Shown: positions 16,177 to 25,279, numbered from the stretch's first letter. The stretch: DNA of 64,000 nt from Chitinophaga barathri (GCF_003807585.1 NZ_RMBX01000010.1:265235-329234); one strand, 5' to 3'. Notes: generated by a model not told the origin, from the sequence alone. Translations and numbers: made by a program.

Positions 16177-16722
16177 TCACTCGTCCTTCGCACCTTTTTC
16201 ACCAGTGAACCAATGTTCCTTATCCCTGAATAAAACGTTGAAAGTAGTGAGTGATCCGTATATGCGGGTGATGTATTGCTGGAGGTTCACTTTGTCTTCA
16301 TCGCTCAGCTGTTTATGCCCGTTGATCTGCTGCTCCAGCACTCTCAGCCTGTCGCGCACCATCACGATCTTGTGAAAAAATGCTTCCAGCGGTACATCCT
16401 TTCCCTTGAGGGACGGGTCTTTCGGCTGAAGTGTCATGGTGCCGCCGGCCCAGCGTTCGCCGATGGGCACTACTTCGCCGAAGCCGTTCCAGAGGCGGAG
16501 TATTTTCAGCAGGGAAGTTTCCACCTGGGAGGTGGTTTCCAATTCCACCGTCTGGTTTTCGCTGTAGAGTATTTCAAAAAGCGGGTCCGTTTTATCGATC
16601 TCTTCCACGCCGCTGTTCATGAAAGTAACGATGTACTGGGCATATTTCACGCCTATTATAACGCCTGGCCCATAACGCGCATGCTGCACCCGGGAGCCGA
16701 CGCCTGCTGTTAGTTCTTCCAT
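16177..16722 (-). CDS. Conserved hypothetical protein with N-terminal Tudor/CarD-like motif
   Basis: A 181 aa cytosolic protein. The N-terminus GVGSRVQHARYGPGVIIGVK (residues 7-26) matches the V-x-H-x-x-(F/Y)-G-x-G-x-V pattern of small SH3/Tudor-like domains found in CarD, Mfd and the UvrD/PcrA C-terminus. The remainder is helical with a possible coiled coil (VMVRDRLRVLEQQINGHKQL) and an acidic C-terminus. Nucleic-acid or RNA-polymerase binding is plausible but unproven. It is separated by 85 bp from the MscS gene on the same strand. Confidence 0.65.
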   Translation of the reverse strand: MEELTAGVGSRVQHARYGPGVIIGVKYAQYIVTFMNSGVEEIDKTDPLFEILYSENQTVELETTSQVETSLLKILRLWNGFGEVVPIGERWAGGTMTLQPKDPSLKGKDVPLEAFFHKIVMVRDRLRVLEQQINGHKQLSDEDKVNLQQYITRIYGSLTTFNVLFRDKEHWFTGEKGAKDE

Positions 16723-16807
16723 TTCCTTTTTTTGTGCGGTAATATACGAATAAGTTACAGGGAATTTTCAGGCCCGTGCCTTGTTTTAAAGTACAATAAC
16801 GCCGGCA

Positions 16808-17713
16808 TCAAAGGCCGTCTTCCTGCGCGTTCACTTCCCTGCCGGAGAAGGACAGGATGGTGTTGATCAGCAGCCGGCGCATCTTCCGCTCGGTTTCTTT
16901 GTCCGGCCGGGGAATGAGGAACTGTACCTTGTAATGCACGAGGTCCTTTTTGATCTCGAGTATCTTCAGTGAAAAACTGTTTTCGGTGATATTGGTGGCG
17001 AAGGGCCGCAGTACGGTCTTCAGCTCTTTTTCCAGTTCATCCGGCGAGGACTGGTGTTTGAGGTCCAGCTCGAATTCTATCGTCAGTTTTTTGATGTTCT
17101 GTTTGCTCTGGTTCAGTACCATGGTGGAAAAGATCACGCTGTTCGGGATCAGCACGATGTCATCGTCGTCATTCTGCAACACCACGTTGATGAGCGTAAT
17201 ATCCAGCACCTTGCCGCGGAACTCCCCTACCCTGATCTGGTCGCCCAGGCTCAGCTGGTCGGAGAACATGATGATGAGCCCGTTGATCATATTGGTCACG
17301 TAGTCTTTGGACAGCAGGGCGAATGCCGCCGCCGCGATACTCACGCTCACGAACATATTAACAGGGTTCACGTCGAAGAGCACCATGAGGGAGATCAGCG
17401 CGACGATGGTATTAAGCACGGAGGAAATGCGGTTGAGGCCCAGCACAAAGTTGTCCCGCGTGAGCCGCTGCATACGGTTCTTTCGGAGATACCAGGATAT
17501 CATCACGATCCAGCCGATGGAAATAAGCAGGTTCGCACCGAGGAAGATGGACAGTGCGTTGGATATGCGCGCCGCCAGGGCGTGGGTTTCAAACCATTTA
17601 TGCTGGGTTAGGTTCACGTACATGACAGTGAGATATACCGCCAGCTTGATGATAAAAATGAGTATCTGGTTTCTGAATTTTTTCCTGTTGTAAGTTGCCT
17701 GATCTGTAACCAT
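16808..17713 (-). CDS. Small-conductance mechanosensitive channel (MscS family)
   Basis: Inner-membrane osmotic release channel. Four hydrophobic segments precede the MscS beta domain: LIFIIKLAVYLTVMYVN, IFLGANLLISIGWIVMIS, VLNTIVALISLMVLFDV, and the pore-lining MFVSVSIAAAAFALLSKDYV. The beta domain carries LSLGDQIRVGEFRGKVLDIT and VLIPNSVIFSTMVLNQS, the usual GD.I...G..G.V..I and PNS signatures. About 301 aa from ATG 17713 (MVTDQATYNRKK). I prefer this start over ATG 17734 because a TAnnTTTG box lies at 17722-17729 between them. Confidence 0.9.
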   Translation of the reverse strand: MVTDQATYNRKKFRNQILIFIIKLAVYLTVMYVNLTQHKWFETHALAARISNALSIFLGANLLISIGWIVMISWYLRKNRMQRLTRDNFVLGLNRISSVLNTIVALISLMVLFDVNPVNMFVSVSIAAAAFALLSKDYVTNMINGLIIMFSDQLSLGDQIRVGEFRGKVLDITLINVVLQNDDDDIVLIPNSVIFSTMVLNQSKQNIKKLTIEFELDLKHQSSPDELEKELKTVLRPFATNITENSFSLKILEIKKDLVHYKVQFLIPRPDKETERKMRRLLINTILSFSGREVNAQEDGL

Positions 17714-17721
17714 GATAGGCG

Positions 17722-17729
17722 CAAAATTA
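17722..17729 (-). promoter_or_regulatory. Possible -7 box TAATTTTG for the MscS gene
   Basis: On the minus strand TAATTTTG matches TAnnTTTG. If used, the transcript would begin only a few bases before ATG 17713, nearly leaderless. No -33 element is obvious, so it may be chance. Confidence 0.35.
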
Positions 17730-17865
17730 AGCATTTACCGCCAAAACTGCCGGCCGTTGGCACCCGGATTTATGCTAATATCCTCGAGGTAAATGTTAAA
17801 TAACCGTCTGTTTAATCATCGGAATTCGTTTAATTTGGCGTCACGTCTACTCTTTAAACCAACGT

Positions 17866-20079
17866 ATGAAAAGATTCCTGCTGCCGATGATGGCGCTCGT
17901 TGCCGCCATGCCGGCATTCGCGCAATTAAAACCCTCGCACAATTTCGTGTTCCCCGCTCTCGCCAAACGCTGGGACGAAGCGATGCCCCTTGGAAACGGC
18001 ATGCTGGGCGCACTGGTATGGGAAAAGGCCGGTAAGCTGCGGCTTTCGCTGGACCGGGTGGATCTCTGGGACGAGCGCCCCGCGCTGGACCTGAAACAAT
18101 ATTCCTACAAATGGGTGGAGCAGCAGGTGCTCGCCAAACAGTACGATACCGTGCAGCGCGCCATGGACGTGCCGTATGAGGCATATCCCTGGCCCACCAA
18201 ACTGCCGGGCGCCGCGCTGGAATTCAGCCTGGAAAATCTCGGCAGCGTCACCTCCAATGAACTGGATCTTGCCACCGCGCTCAATACCGTTCGTTTCGGC
18301 AATGGCGTAACAGCGCATTTTTATATTCATGCCAGCAGGCAGACGGGTTATTTTTCATTTGAAAACCTTAGCGCCGCCGCTCCCCTGCCCGAATTGATCA
18401 TCCCCGGTTATAATACCGGCCGCCGGCAGGGCAATGCAAACAGTGTGGAAGGCCTTGGGCTGGAAAAACTGGGTTATCCCGCGGGCAAGGTCACCCAAAC
18501 GGCCAACAGCATTCATTATCGCCAGCCTACCGGGCAGGGAAAATATTACGAAGTAAAAGTGAGCTGGAAACAGTTCCCCGGAAATAAAGTGATCGGCGAA
18601 TGGACCATCAGCAACAACCAGCCCGCGCAGTTGCCGGAGCTGAACACCGCGCTGAAAGAGCCCACCGGCTGGGAAAGTCATGCCGCCTGGTGGAAAAATT
18701 TCTGGTCAAAATCTTCTGTGTCCCTGCCGGATACCCTGCTGGAAAAACAATATTACCGCGAGATGTACAAACTGGGCGCCGTGGCCCGCAAAGGCGCGCC
18801 CGCTATCAGCCTCCAGGCCGTATGGACAGCGGATAACGGCAACCTGCCTCCCTGGAAGGGCGACTTTCACAGCGACCTGAACACACAGCTCAGTTATTGG
18901 CCCGCATATACCGGCAACCATTTGCAGGAAGCGGAAACCTTTACAGATTGGCTTTGGGCCATTCGCCCGGCCAGCCGGCAAATGACAAAGGACTATTTTA
19001 AAACCGAAGGCCTCAACGTGCCCGGCGTAGCCACCATCACCGGCCAGCCCATGGGCGGCTGGATACAATATTCCCTCTCTCCTTCCACCGGCGCCTGGGT
19101 GAGCCAGCACATGTACTGGCAGTGGAAATATTCCATGGACAAAAAACTGCTGCAAACACGCGTTTATCCCTGGATACATGAATCCGCCACCTTCCTGGAG
19201 AACATTACCCGCCTGGAAAACGGTCAGCGTAAACTGCCGCTCAGCTCCAGCCCCGAGTACCACGATAACAGCATCAAAGCATGGTTTACCAGCTGGACCA
19301 ATTACGATCTTTCCCTCGCGCACTTCCTGTTCGGCGCGGCCGCGGAAGTAAGCGCCGCCATGGGCAAACCCGCGGAGGCAGCACATTGGAATACTGTCCG
19401 CGGGCAGCTTCCCGCGCTGGATGCAGGCGAATATGGGCTGAACGTGGCGCCCGGAGAACCTTTAGGCGGTTCGCACCGGCATTTCTCCCAATATATGGGC
19501 ATCTACCCGCTTGCGCTGCTGCACATCGGCAAAGCGAAAGATTCAGCGATCATCAAACGCAGCCTGCGCCGCATCGAAGAAAAAGGCACGCGTGCCTGGG
19601 TAGGGTATTCCTTTGCCTGGATGGCCTGCATTTACGCACGCGCCAATGAGGCGGACAGCGCGGTGAAACACCTCGGCATCTTTGCTTCCAACTTTGTATC
19701 TCAGAATAGTTTTCACCTCAATGGCGATCAGAAAGGCGGCCAATACTCCGGTTTCACCTACCGGCCCTTCACCCTGGAAGGCAACTTCGCATTTGCACAG
19801 GGCATACACGAGCTGCTTTTGCAACAGCGGGACGGTGTGCTGGAAATATTCCCGGCCGTACCGGGAAGCTGGAAAGATGTTAGTTTTACAGACCTCCGCG
19901 CGGAAGGCGCCTACCTCGTGAGCGCGGCTATGGTAAATGGTAAAGCGGTGAGCGTAAAGATACGTTCCGAAAAAGGCGGCGTGCTGCGGCTGAAGCTGCC
20001 CTTTGCCTCCGCCGCCTGGAAGGAGCAGCTGGTCATGAAGCCGGGACAGACTTTAGTATTCACCAACGAGGACAACTAA
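17866..20079 (+). CDS. GH95-like glycoside hydrolase (alpha-L-fucosidase-like)
   Basis: An exported 737 aa enzyme with a signal peptide ending at AFAQ (residues 1-19). The N-terminal domain begins with PALAKRWDEAMPLGNGMLGA, the GH95 hallmark W-x-E/D-A-x-P-x-G-N-G. The (alpha/alpha)6 barrel carries FHSDLNTQLSYWPAYTGNH (the catalytic Asn region), LSSSPEYHDN (a general-acid Glu in S-P-E) and WVGYSFAWMACIYAR. It ends with a C-terminal beta domain (LEIFPAVPGSWKDVSF). In GH95 these enzymes release 1,2-alpha-L-fucose or galactose from glycans in the periplasm. Substrate here is not determined; there is no adjacent SusD or sulfatase. Confidence 0.85.
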   Translation: MKRFLLPMMALVAAMPAFAQLKPSHNFVFPALAKRWDEAMPLGNGMLGALVWEKAGKLRLSLDRVDLWDERPALDLKQYSYKWVEQQVLAKQYDTVQRAMDVPYEAYPWPTKLPGAALEFSLENLGSVTSNELDLATALNTVRFGNGVTAHFYIHASRQTGYFSFENLSAAAPLPELIIPGYNTGRRQGNANSVEGLGLEKLGYPAGKVTQTANSIHYRQPTGQGKYYEVKVSWKQFPGNKVIGEWTISNNQPAQLPELNTALKEPTGWESHAAWWKNFWSKSSVSLPDTLLEKQYYREMYKLGAVARKGAPAISLQAVWTADNGNLPPWKGDFHSDLNTQLSYWPAYTGNHLQEAETFTDWLWAIRPASRQMTKDYFKTEGLNVPGVATITGQPMGGWIQYSLSPSTGAWVSQHMYWQWKYSMDKKLLQTRVYPWIHESATFLENITRLENGQRKLPLSSSPEYHDNSIKAWFTSWTNYDLSLAHFLFGAAAEVSAAMGKPAEAAHWNTVRGQLPALDAGEYGLNVAPGEPLGGSHRHFSQYMGIYPLALLHIGKAKDSAIIKRSLRRIEEKGTRAWVGYSFAWMACIYARANEADSAVKHLGIFASNFVSQNSFHLNGDQKGGQYSGFTYRPFTLEGNFAFAQGIHELLLQQRDGVLEIFPAVPGSWKDVSFTDLRAEGAYLVSAAMVNGKAVSVKIRSEKGGVLRLKLPFASAAWKEQLVMKPGQTLVFTNEDN

Positions 20080-20174
20080 AATTCTCTGCCCTTTCAGTGC
20101 AGAGGTTTGGAATCCGGACTAAAGTCCTGCTTCGGTGCTGATCCTCAACATGAGCACCCCCAGGCTGGCGCAAA

Positions 20175-20311
20175 GCCGTCATTGGAGCAGCAGCGCTAAA
20201 GCGGGTGGGGCGACGAAGCAATCTCCTCCATCGAATGGATGTACTCCAATAGCTGGAGATTGCTTCGTCGCGGCTCCTGCACAACTCCCCATTGCTCCTC
20301 GCAATGACGAC
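20175..20311. repeat. REP/MITE-like long palindrome
   Basis: Perfect 17-bp inverted arms GCGACGAAGCAATCTCC (20210-20226) and its complement (20255-20271) enclose a 28-bp loop. Outside them the pairing continues imperfectly: left GTCATTGGAGCAGC (from 20178) mirrors right GCTCCTCGCAATGACGAC (to 20311). The words GTCATTGCGAGGAGC and GACGAAGCAATC are those of a widespread family of bacterial intergenic repeats. It sits between the GH95-like gene and the Ada-domain gene. Confidence 0.75.
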
Positions 20312-20349
20312 TTTTTCACAACGATACCCCAAACAAGGCCAGTTCTATG

Positions 20350-20628
20350 TTAGATTTCCCCTGCTTTCCACATTCTGTATTCCTCCCGCATACAATGTCC
20401 GCAGGGCCGGTAGCCGTTGTCTTTTGCCGATTGCTCACTGCCGAAGAACAACCTGTTTTCCCGTTTCATCTTTTTACCCGAACCGCATTGGAGCCTGCCG
20501 TAGATCTTCAGCCTGCGGTTGCCGCCAAACCTGAGCTTCCCGCTGCGTATGAGCGAGCGGAGCTCTTTGGCGGAGATATCACTGTGCGGGATCATTTGCA
20601 TAAAAGGAAAAACGTCATTGTGCGTCAT
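20350..20628 (-). CDS. Stand-alone Ada metal-binding-domain protein
   Basis: A 92 aa protein related to the N-terminal zinc domain of Ada. It reads GGNRRLKIYGRLQC (Cys48), then RLFFGSEQSAKDNGYRPCGHC (Cys76, Cys79), matching the Ada pattern FF.SA..A...GYRPC..C. Only three cysteines are present: the methyl-accepting Cys38 equivalent of Ada is replaced (Tyr/Gly region), so it probably binds zinc and DNA but may not repair phosphotriesters as Ada does. Its start overlaps the stop of the 2OG-oxygenase gene by 14 bp, so the two are co-translated and likely act together in alkylation damage response. Confidence 0.8.
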   Translation of the reverse strand: MTHNDVFPFMQMIPHSDISAKELRSLIRSGKLRFGGNRRLKIYGRLQCGSGKKMKRENRLFFGSEQSAKDNGYRPCGHCMREEYRMWKAGEI

Positions 20629-21316
20629 GAAATATAATACCCAGCGTATGCCGGTGCCCGTCTATTATTTCGCTCACCCCGTGTTTCATATTCACCCGGT
20701 AATATCCTTTGCTGCCCTGCACCGGTCTGAAGTTCGTGGTAAAGATCAGCATATCTCCCCTGCCCGGTTGCAGCACGATGGCTTTGGACTGCGCGCGCGG
20801 CCGCTGCTCCACCAGTACGAACTCCCCGCCCGTATGATCCTGCCCGGGCTGTGAAAGGAACAGCACCAGCTGGAAGGGGAAAAACACATCGCCGTAAAGG
20901 TCCTGGTGTAGGGTATTGTGCCCGCCCTGCCCGTATTGCAGGATGAGCACGGTAGGTTTATCCTGCCCGGCCGCCTTGCATTCCGCCAGCAGTTCCCCAT
21001 GGGTAAGCGGGTATACGCGCGGGATGTTCAGCGCCTTCATCCAGCTGTTGGCCACCGGTGCCAGGCGCGGGTATACCTCTTCGCGGACCTGTTGTATCAG
21101 CGGGGGAAGCGGGTAACGGAAATATTTGTATTCGCCCGCGCCGAAGCGGTAACGTTCCATGGAGATCGTTTTGCGGTAAAGCGCGGCATCGCTGTAGGAA
21201 ACCGTGAGCGCGGTACATTCCTGCGGTGTCAGCACGCCGGGGATGATCGCGTAACCTTTGTCGTGCAGCTCCCTGGTCACAGCTTCCCAGTCTGCCTTGC
21301 CTATATGTTCTTTCAT
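20615..21316 (-). CDS. 2-oxoglutarate/Fe(II)-dependent oxygenase (alkylation-repair associated)
   Basis: A 233 aa double-stranded beta-helix dioxygenase. The iron triad is visible as His137 and Asp139 in TLHQDLYGDVFFPFQ and His212 in NMKHGVSEI; GHRHTLGIIFHD supplies the 2OG-binding end. YKYFRYPLPPLIQQVREEVY and FRPVQGSKGYYRVNMKHG fit the COG3826 group, which frequently neighbours or is fused to Ada-type domains. A role in removing alkyl groups from DNA or another substrate is inferred from this linkage. It overlaps the downstream Ada-domain gene. Confidence 0.8.
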   Translation of the reverse strand: MKEHIGKADWEAVTRELHDKGYAIIPGVLTPQECTALTVSYSDAALYRKTISMERYRFGAGEYKYFRYPLPPLIQQVREEVYPRLAPVANSWMKALNIPRVYPLTHGELLAECKAAGQDKPTVLILQYGQGGHNTLHQDLYGDVFFPFQLVLFLSQPGQDHTGGEFVLVEQRPRAQSKAIVLQPGRGDMLIFTTNFRPVQGSKGYYRVNMKHGVSEIIDGHRHTLGIIFHDAQ

Positions 21317-21381
21317 ACCTGCAAATTACCCCGCATGGCAGGCCTGCGCCACCCGGAACTTGCGGAATTATCCCGCCTGCC

Positions 21382-22661
21382 TCAGCCTTTGAACCGCGTA
21401 TGATATGCCTTCTCCAGCGCCTCCCTGTGATCCGGGTGCGCCAGGCCGATGAGCGCCTTTGCTCTTTGTTTGAGGCTTTTGCCAAACAGGTCCGCCACGC
21501 CGTATTCCGTCACCACCCAGTGCATATGCCCGCGCGTGGTCACTACGCCCGCGCCTTCTTTGAGGAAGGGCGTAATCCGCGAAATGCCTTTGTTCGTCAC
21601 GGAAGGCAGGGCGATAATTGGTTTGCCGCCCACGGAAAGTGACGCGCCGCGTATAAAGTCCATCTGCCCGCCGATGCCGGAGTATTGATAAGTGCCGATG
21701 GAGTCCGCGCACACCTGCCCGGTGAGGTCTATTTCAATGGCGCTGTTGATAGCCGCCACTTTCGGGTTTTGCCGGATCACGGAAGTATCGTTCACATAAC
21801 TGATGTCCATTACGCGGATGGCGGGGTTATCGTTCACAAAATCATAGAGTTTTTGGGTGCCGGTCATAAAAGCGGTCACGGATTTGCCCTGGTTCAGTTT
21901 CTTACGGCTGTTATTGATCACGCCGCTTTCCAGCAGGGGTATTACACCGTCGCTCAGCATTTCCGTATGCAGACCAAGATCTTTGTGCCCCGTGAGGTTG
22001 CGCAGTACCTGGTCCGGGATGGTGCCGATGCCCAGTTGCAGGGTGGCCCCGTCTTCCACCAGCGAAGCCACATTCCGGCCGATCTTTTCCACGGCGGGTG
22101 ATGCGCCGGATGAATAATCAACAATGGGTAGGGAGGTTTCATGCCATACCAGTGCGTGTATCCTGCTGATGTGAATGAACCCGTCTCCATGGGTGCGTGG
22201 CATCCGGGGTTTACCTGCGCCACGATGTACCGTGCGGTTTCCACCGCCGCCCGGGCAATGTCCACCGAAGTGCCGAGGGATACATATCCGTGCGCATCCG
22301 GCGGGGACACCTGGATCAATGCCACATCCAGCGGCAGGATGTTCCGGTAAAACAACTGTGGGATCTCGCTGAGGAATATGGGCACATAATCCCCTGCTTC
22401 ACTGTTCACCACGCTGCGGGTAGCGGCGGATACAAAGAGGGAGTTAAAGTAAAAAGCGGAACGAAGCTCAGGCCTGTCAAAATTCACCTCGCCAAGCGAA
22501 GTAATACTCACCAGTTCCACGCCTTTCAGCGCAGCATGCCTGGCCTGCAAAGCTTCCAGGAGGTGTACGGGGGTGGCGGCGCTGCCATGGATAAATACGC
22601 GCTGGCCGGACTGGACGGGTTGTAATGCGGTGGCCGCATCGGTATAATGAACGGTACTCAT
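21382..22661 (-). pseudogene. Acetyl-CoA hydrolase/transferase family protein, frameshifted
   Basis: Two overlapping frames together make one about 426-residue CoA-transferase. The first reads from ATG 22661 (MSTVHYTDAATAL) to IVAQVNPG; the second resumes with MPRTHGDGFIHISRIHALVW and continues to FKG. Homologues read VNP-x-MPRTHGDG, so one base is missing near 22204-22206 (CCC GG|ATG). The C-terminal part holds GIGTIPDQV, LGLHTEMLSDG and GIGGQMDFIRGA, the family's CoA and catalytic regions. Such enzymes convert acetyl-CoA to acetate or move CoA between short acids. A real inactivating mutation and a base-call error cannot be separated here. ATG 22661 is chosen because a promoter box overlaps the earlier ATG 22679. 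Confidence 0.85.
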
Positions 22662-22676
22662 GCCGGTGATTTTTTG

Positions 22677-22684
22677 CAAATGTA
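22677..22684 (-). promoter_or_regulatory. -7 box TACATTTG of the acetyl-CoA hydrolase gene
   Basis: The minus strand reads TACATTTG, identical to the box before the second tRNA-Arg gene. It lies 16 bp before ATG 22661 and overlaps an upstream ATG at 22679, which is therefore unlikely to be used. Confidence 0.55.
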
Positions 22685-22780
22685 CATCCCCGTTCGTTGG
22701 GCCGTACAGGTTATATTTTTAACAGCAGTGTCATTGCCTTGAAGGACAATCTTTTATCACAAAAAGACACTTTTATTCTG

Positions 22781-22824
22781 TTAAACAAACTTTCTTCAAT
22801 ATTTAAACAAACTAAACGAACAAT
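22781..22824. promoter_or_regulatory. Direct repeat TTAAACAAACT x2, candidate AraC operator
   Basis: TTAAACAAACT occurs at 22781-22791 and again at 22803-22813, a 22-bp (two-turn) spacing, with a related AAACGAACAAT at 22814-22824. It is 115-155 bp upstream of the first AraC-family gene. AraC-type regulators typically bind direct repeats about 21 bp apart, so autoregulation is a reasonable guess. Confidence 0.4.
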
Positions 22825-22938
22825 TTTATTGAAGCCTTGTTGATTGTACGTAGAATCGATTGATTAATAGGATAGTCATACATTAACATAGACATAAGTA
22901 CATATACATCCTTTTTAACACTAGACAAAAATTATCCT

Positions 22939-23958
22939 ATGGCTGAAGTGACATTTGAGTACAAGCTAATGTTCGACAATACCTGGGTGTACAATTACGC
23001 ATCGTTTATTGAAAAACATTGCTGGCAGCAACAGACCCCGGAACAGAAACACCTTGTTCTCCCTAACCTTTTCTCCGAAGGTTTTTTGAAACACTGGACG
23101 CTGGAAGAAGGATTTTCCGCTATTTACAATAGCTACATCCAGAAAGTGGATGTACGTTACCGCATCACCTCAGAAAGCGGGGAGCCTTATTATTACATTT
23201 ATTTCGATCTCTCGGAATCTCCGTCCATTGCGGCATTCACGGGAAACGAAAAGGCGGAACCAGGGATCTATACGGTGTATTACGGCATGTCTAACGCTGA
23301 CAGCGAATTCCTGGTGCATAATAACAGCAGGGCACATGGTTTACAAATACTGATCAAACAGGAAGCATTTGACCAATATTTTACACATTCACACGACAGT
23401 GCGGAAAACCTGGCAAAGCTCAGGGAAACGCTTAATCCTGAAAAGTTCAAAGGTCATATGCCCATGAGCTCGAAGCTGATCCTTTCGCTGATGAAGCTGC
23501 CCCGGCATGTGAACACCGAGGAACTGGATATCTATTATATCCGCGGTTACATTTACAATATCCTCTCGCAGTTCCTGGGTTCTCTGCTGAACCCCTCTCC
23601 CGCCGAACATTCCCAGCATCTTGCGGGCATCTGCCGCCTCATTGAAGTGAACGAGGAAATAGCGGACCGGCCGGAGGACGAACAGCCTTCGCTGGACGAG
23701 GCCGCGAAACGTTCCTGCATGTGCTCCACCAAATTCAAAAAACTGTTCCGGATCGCTTATAACACCACCTACCACAAGTACCACCAGCGTATCAGGCTGC
23801 TGCGCGCAAAGGAACTGTTCCAGTTCTCCAACGCCAGTATTACAACGGTGGTGCGCGAGCTGGGGTATAAGAACGCCGGTCATTTCGCCCGTTTATTCAA
23901 AGAACAGTTCAGTATATCGCCGAAAGAATACCAGCGCCAGTTTGACGCTATTGTTTAA
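22939..23958 (+). CDS. AraC-family transcriptional regulator, paralog 1
   Basis: A 339 aa regulator. The N-terminal 230 residues are a sensory domain without a recognised cupin signature (starts VTFEYKLMFDNTWVYNYASF). The C-terminal AraC/XylS domain (about 240-337) holds two helix-turn-helices: DEAAKRSCMCSTKFKKLFR, with YNTTYHKYHQRIRLLRAKEL, then ITTVVRELGYKNAGHFARLF and the FSISPKEYQRQF end. The next gene, 26 bp on, has the same architecture, so they are a tandem pair. The effector is unknown. Confidence 0.9.
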   Translation: MAEVTFEYKLMFDNTWVYNYASFIEKHCWQQQTPEQKHLVLPNLFSEGFLKHWTLEEGFSAIYNSYIQKVDVRYRITSESGEPYYYIYFDLSESPSIAAFTGNEKAEPGIYTVYYGMSNADSEFLVHNNSRAHGLQILIKQEAFDQYFTHSHDSAENLAKLRETLNPEKFKGHMPMSSKLILSLMKLPRHVNTEELDIYYIRGYIYNILSQFLGSLLNPSPAEHSQHLAGICRLIEVNEEIADRPEDEQPSLDEAAKRSCMCSTKFKKLFRIAYNTTYHKYHQRIRLLRAKELFQFSNASITTVVRELGYKNAGHFARLFKEQFSISPKEYQRQFDAIV

Positions 23959-23984
23959 TGCATTCCTGAAAACCTTGACCGCTT

Positions 23985-24998
23985 ATGCATCCTGTCTACC
24001 CCAACGACGTGGTCGAACTGAATATCACCTGCCGCATCGATAACGCGTGGTTATCAGAATTCGGTGAAAATCTGCGAGACGCCTTTGGTACGCATGTGAA
24101 CATTCAGGATAATACGATGGAACTGCCGCCCGAAGCCGGCCAGGGCATCATCAAACATTTTCACATCCAGGAAGGGATAACGCTCATTTACCTTGCATTC
24201 ACCCCTGCCTTGAACCTGCTGCTGAAAAAGGTTCCCACCGAAGCCCCGGACTATTATACCATCGGCTACGACGTAAGCCCGGCCGGGCACCAGTTTGTAG
24301 TGGGCGGTGAGCTGAGCCGGCTGGATTACCTGCGTAAATATTCCGCCTACTTCCGCACCTCCGATGCACCTATCGAAGTGCTGCTGCCTGCCAGTGAACC
24401 CGTGCAGATCGTAACGCTGATGATATCCGGCCAGCGCGTGGGCACGTTGTTCCCGCAGGAATTGCGGCATGTACTGAAGCCGCGGAATAAATCCACGCAC
24501 GGGTTTTTCCAGGTGAACGAGGAGATACACGAAAGTATCCTGGACATCGGTGAGAACCTGCATAACAACAGCGCGGATTATTTTTTTGTAAGGGGCAGCG
24601 TGAACAAACTCCTGGCCCTGTCTCTCCCCATCATTGCGGGGCAGCAGCAAAGCCGCCAGAAACCGGAAGTGGAAAAACTCGTGGCCCTCGTGGAAAAACT
24701 GACGGCGGATTATTCGCTCACCGCCCCCATGCTCCGCGACGCCGCCAGGATGACGGGTGTAAGCCCCTCAAAGTTCAAGACCATTTTCAGGAAAATATAC
24801 AAGACGAGTTATTACCAATACCTGCTCCAGCATAAAATGGAAAAGGCCAAAGAACTGCTCCGGGACGAGCAGCAGACCATCACATCCGTGGCGTACATGC
24901 TCGGTTATTCATCCTGTAGTCACTTTACACGGCTGTTCAGGAAAAGTTTTTCCCTTTCCCCGCAGGAATATAAAAACCAGCTGCGCAGCATGGCGTAA
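23985..24998 (+). CDS. AraC-family transcriptional regulator, paralog 2
   Basis: A 337 aa protein collinear with the preceding gene: an N-terminal sensory domain (VVELNITCRIDNAWLSEF) followed by a helix-turn-helix pair (PMLRDAARMTGVSPSKFKTI, then ITSVAYMLGYSSCSHFTRLF and FSLSPQEYKNQL). Sequence similarity between the two is clear in the DNA-binding part and faint in the sensory part, so they probably read different signals at related sites. A strong terminator follows 31 bp after the stop. Confidence 0.9.
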   Translation: MHPVYPNDVVELNITCRIDNAWLSEFGENLRDAFGTHVNIQDNTMELPPEAGQGIIKHFHIQEGITLIYLAFTPALNLLLKKVPTEAPDYYTIGYDVSPAGHQFVVGGELSRLDYLRKYSAYFRTSDAPIEVLLPASEPVQIVTLMISGQRVGTLFPQELRHVLKPRNKSTHGFFQVNEEIHESILDIGENLHNNSADYFFVRGSVNKLLALSLPIIAGQQQSRQKPEVEKLVALVEKLTADYSLTAPMLRDAARMTGVSPSKFKTIFRKIYKTSYYQYLLQHKMEKAKELLRDEQQTITSVAYMLGYSSCSHFTRLFRKSFSLSPQEYKNQLRSMA

Positions 24999-25029
24999 AA
25001 GAAAATCCATGAGTAGTAGGACATAACAC

Positions 25030-25060
25030 AAAGCCGGCACTGATAAACAATGCCGGCTTT
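25030..25060 (+). terminator. Terminator of the AraC pair
   Basis: Ten-bp perfect arms AAAGCCGGCA / TGCCGGCTTT with an 11-nt loop; the T-tail is short. It lies 31 bp after the second AraC gene. Confidence 0.8.
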
Positions 25061-25279
25061 CGTTAATCTGTAGTTCCTACTCATCAGGGAAACCAGTCCC
25101 CATACTTTATTATCGACCTGTTACAAAGCTCGGCTTAAAGCTGTATGGCCTGTTGCAGGAAAGGACTTATTCCTGGCGCTGTTCGCTCCTTTTTTACACC
25201 CGATCGTGCCAGTAATAAAGCGGATGATGAAAAAATCAGAACAGCGGATTGTCCAAATTTGATATAAAAGGAACCCATT

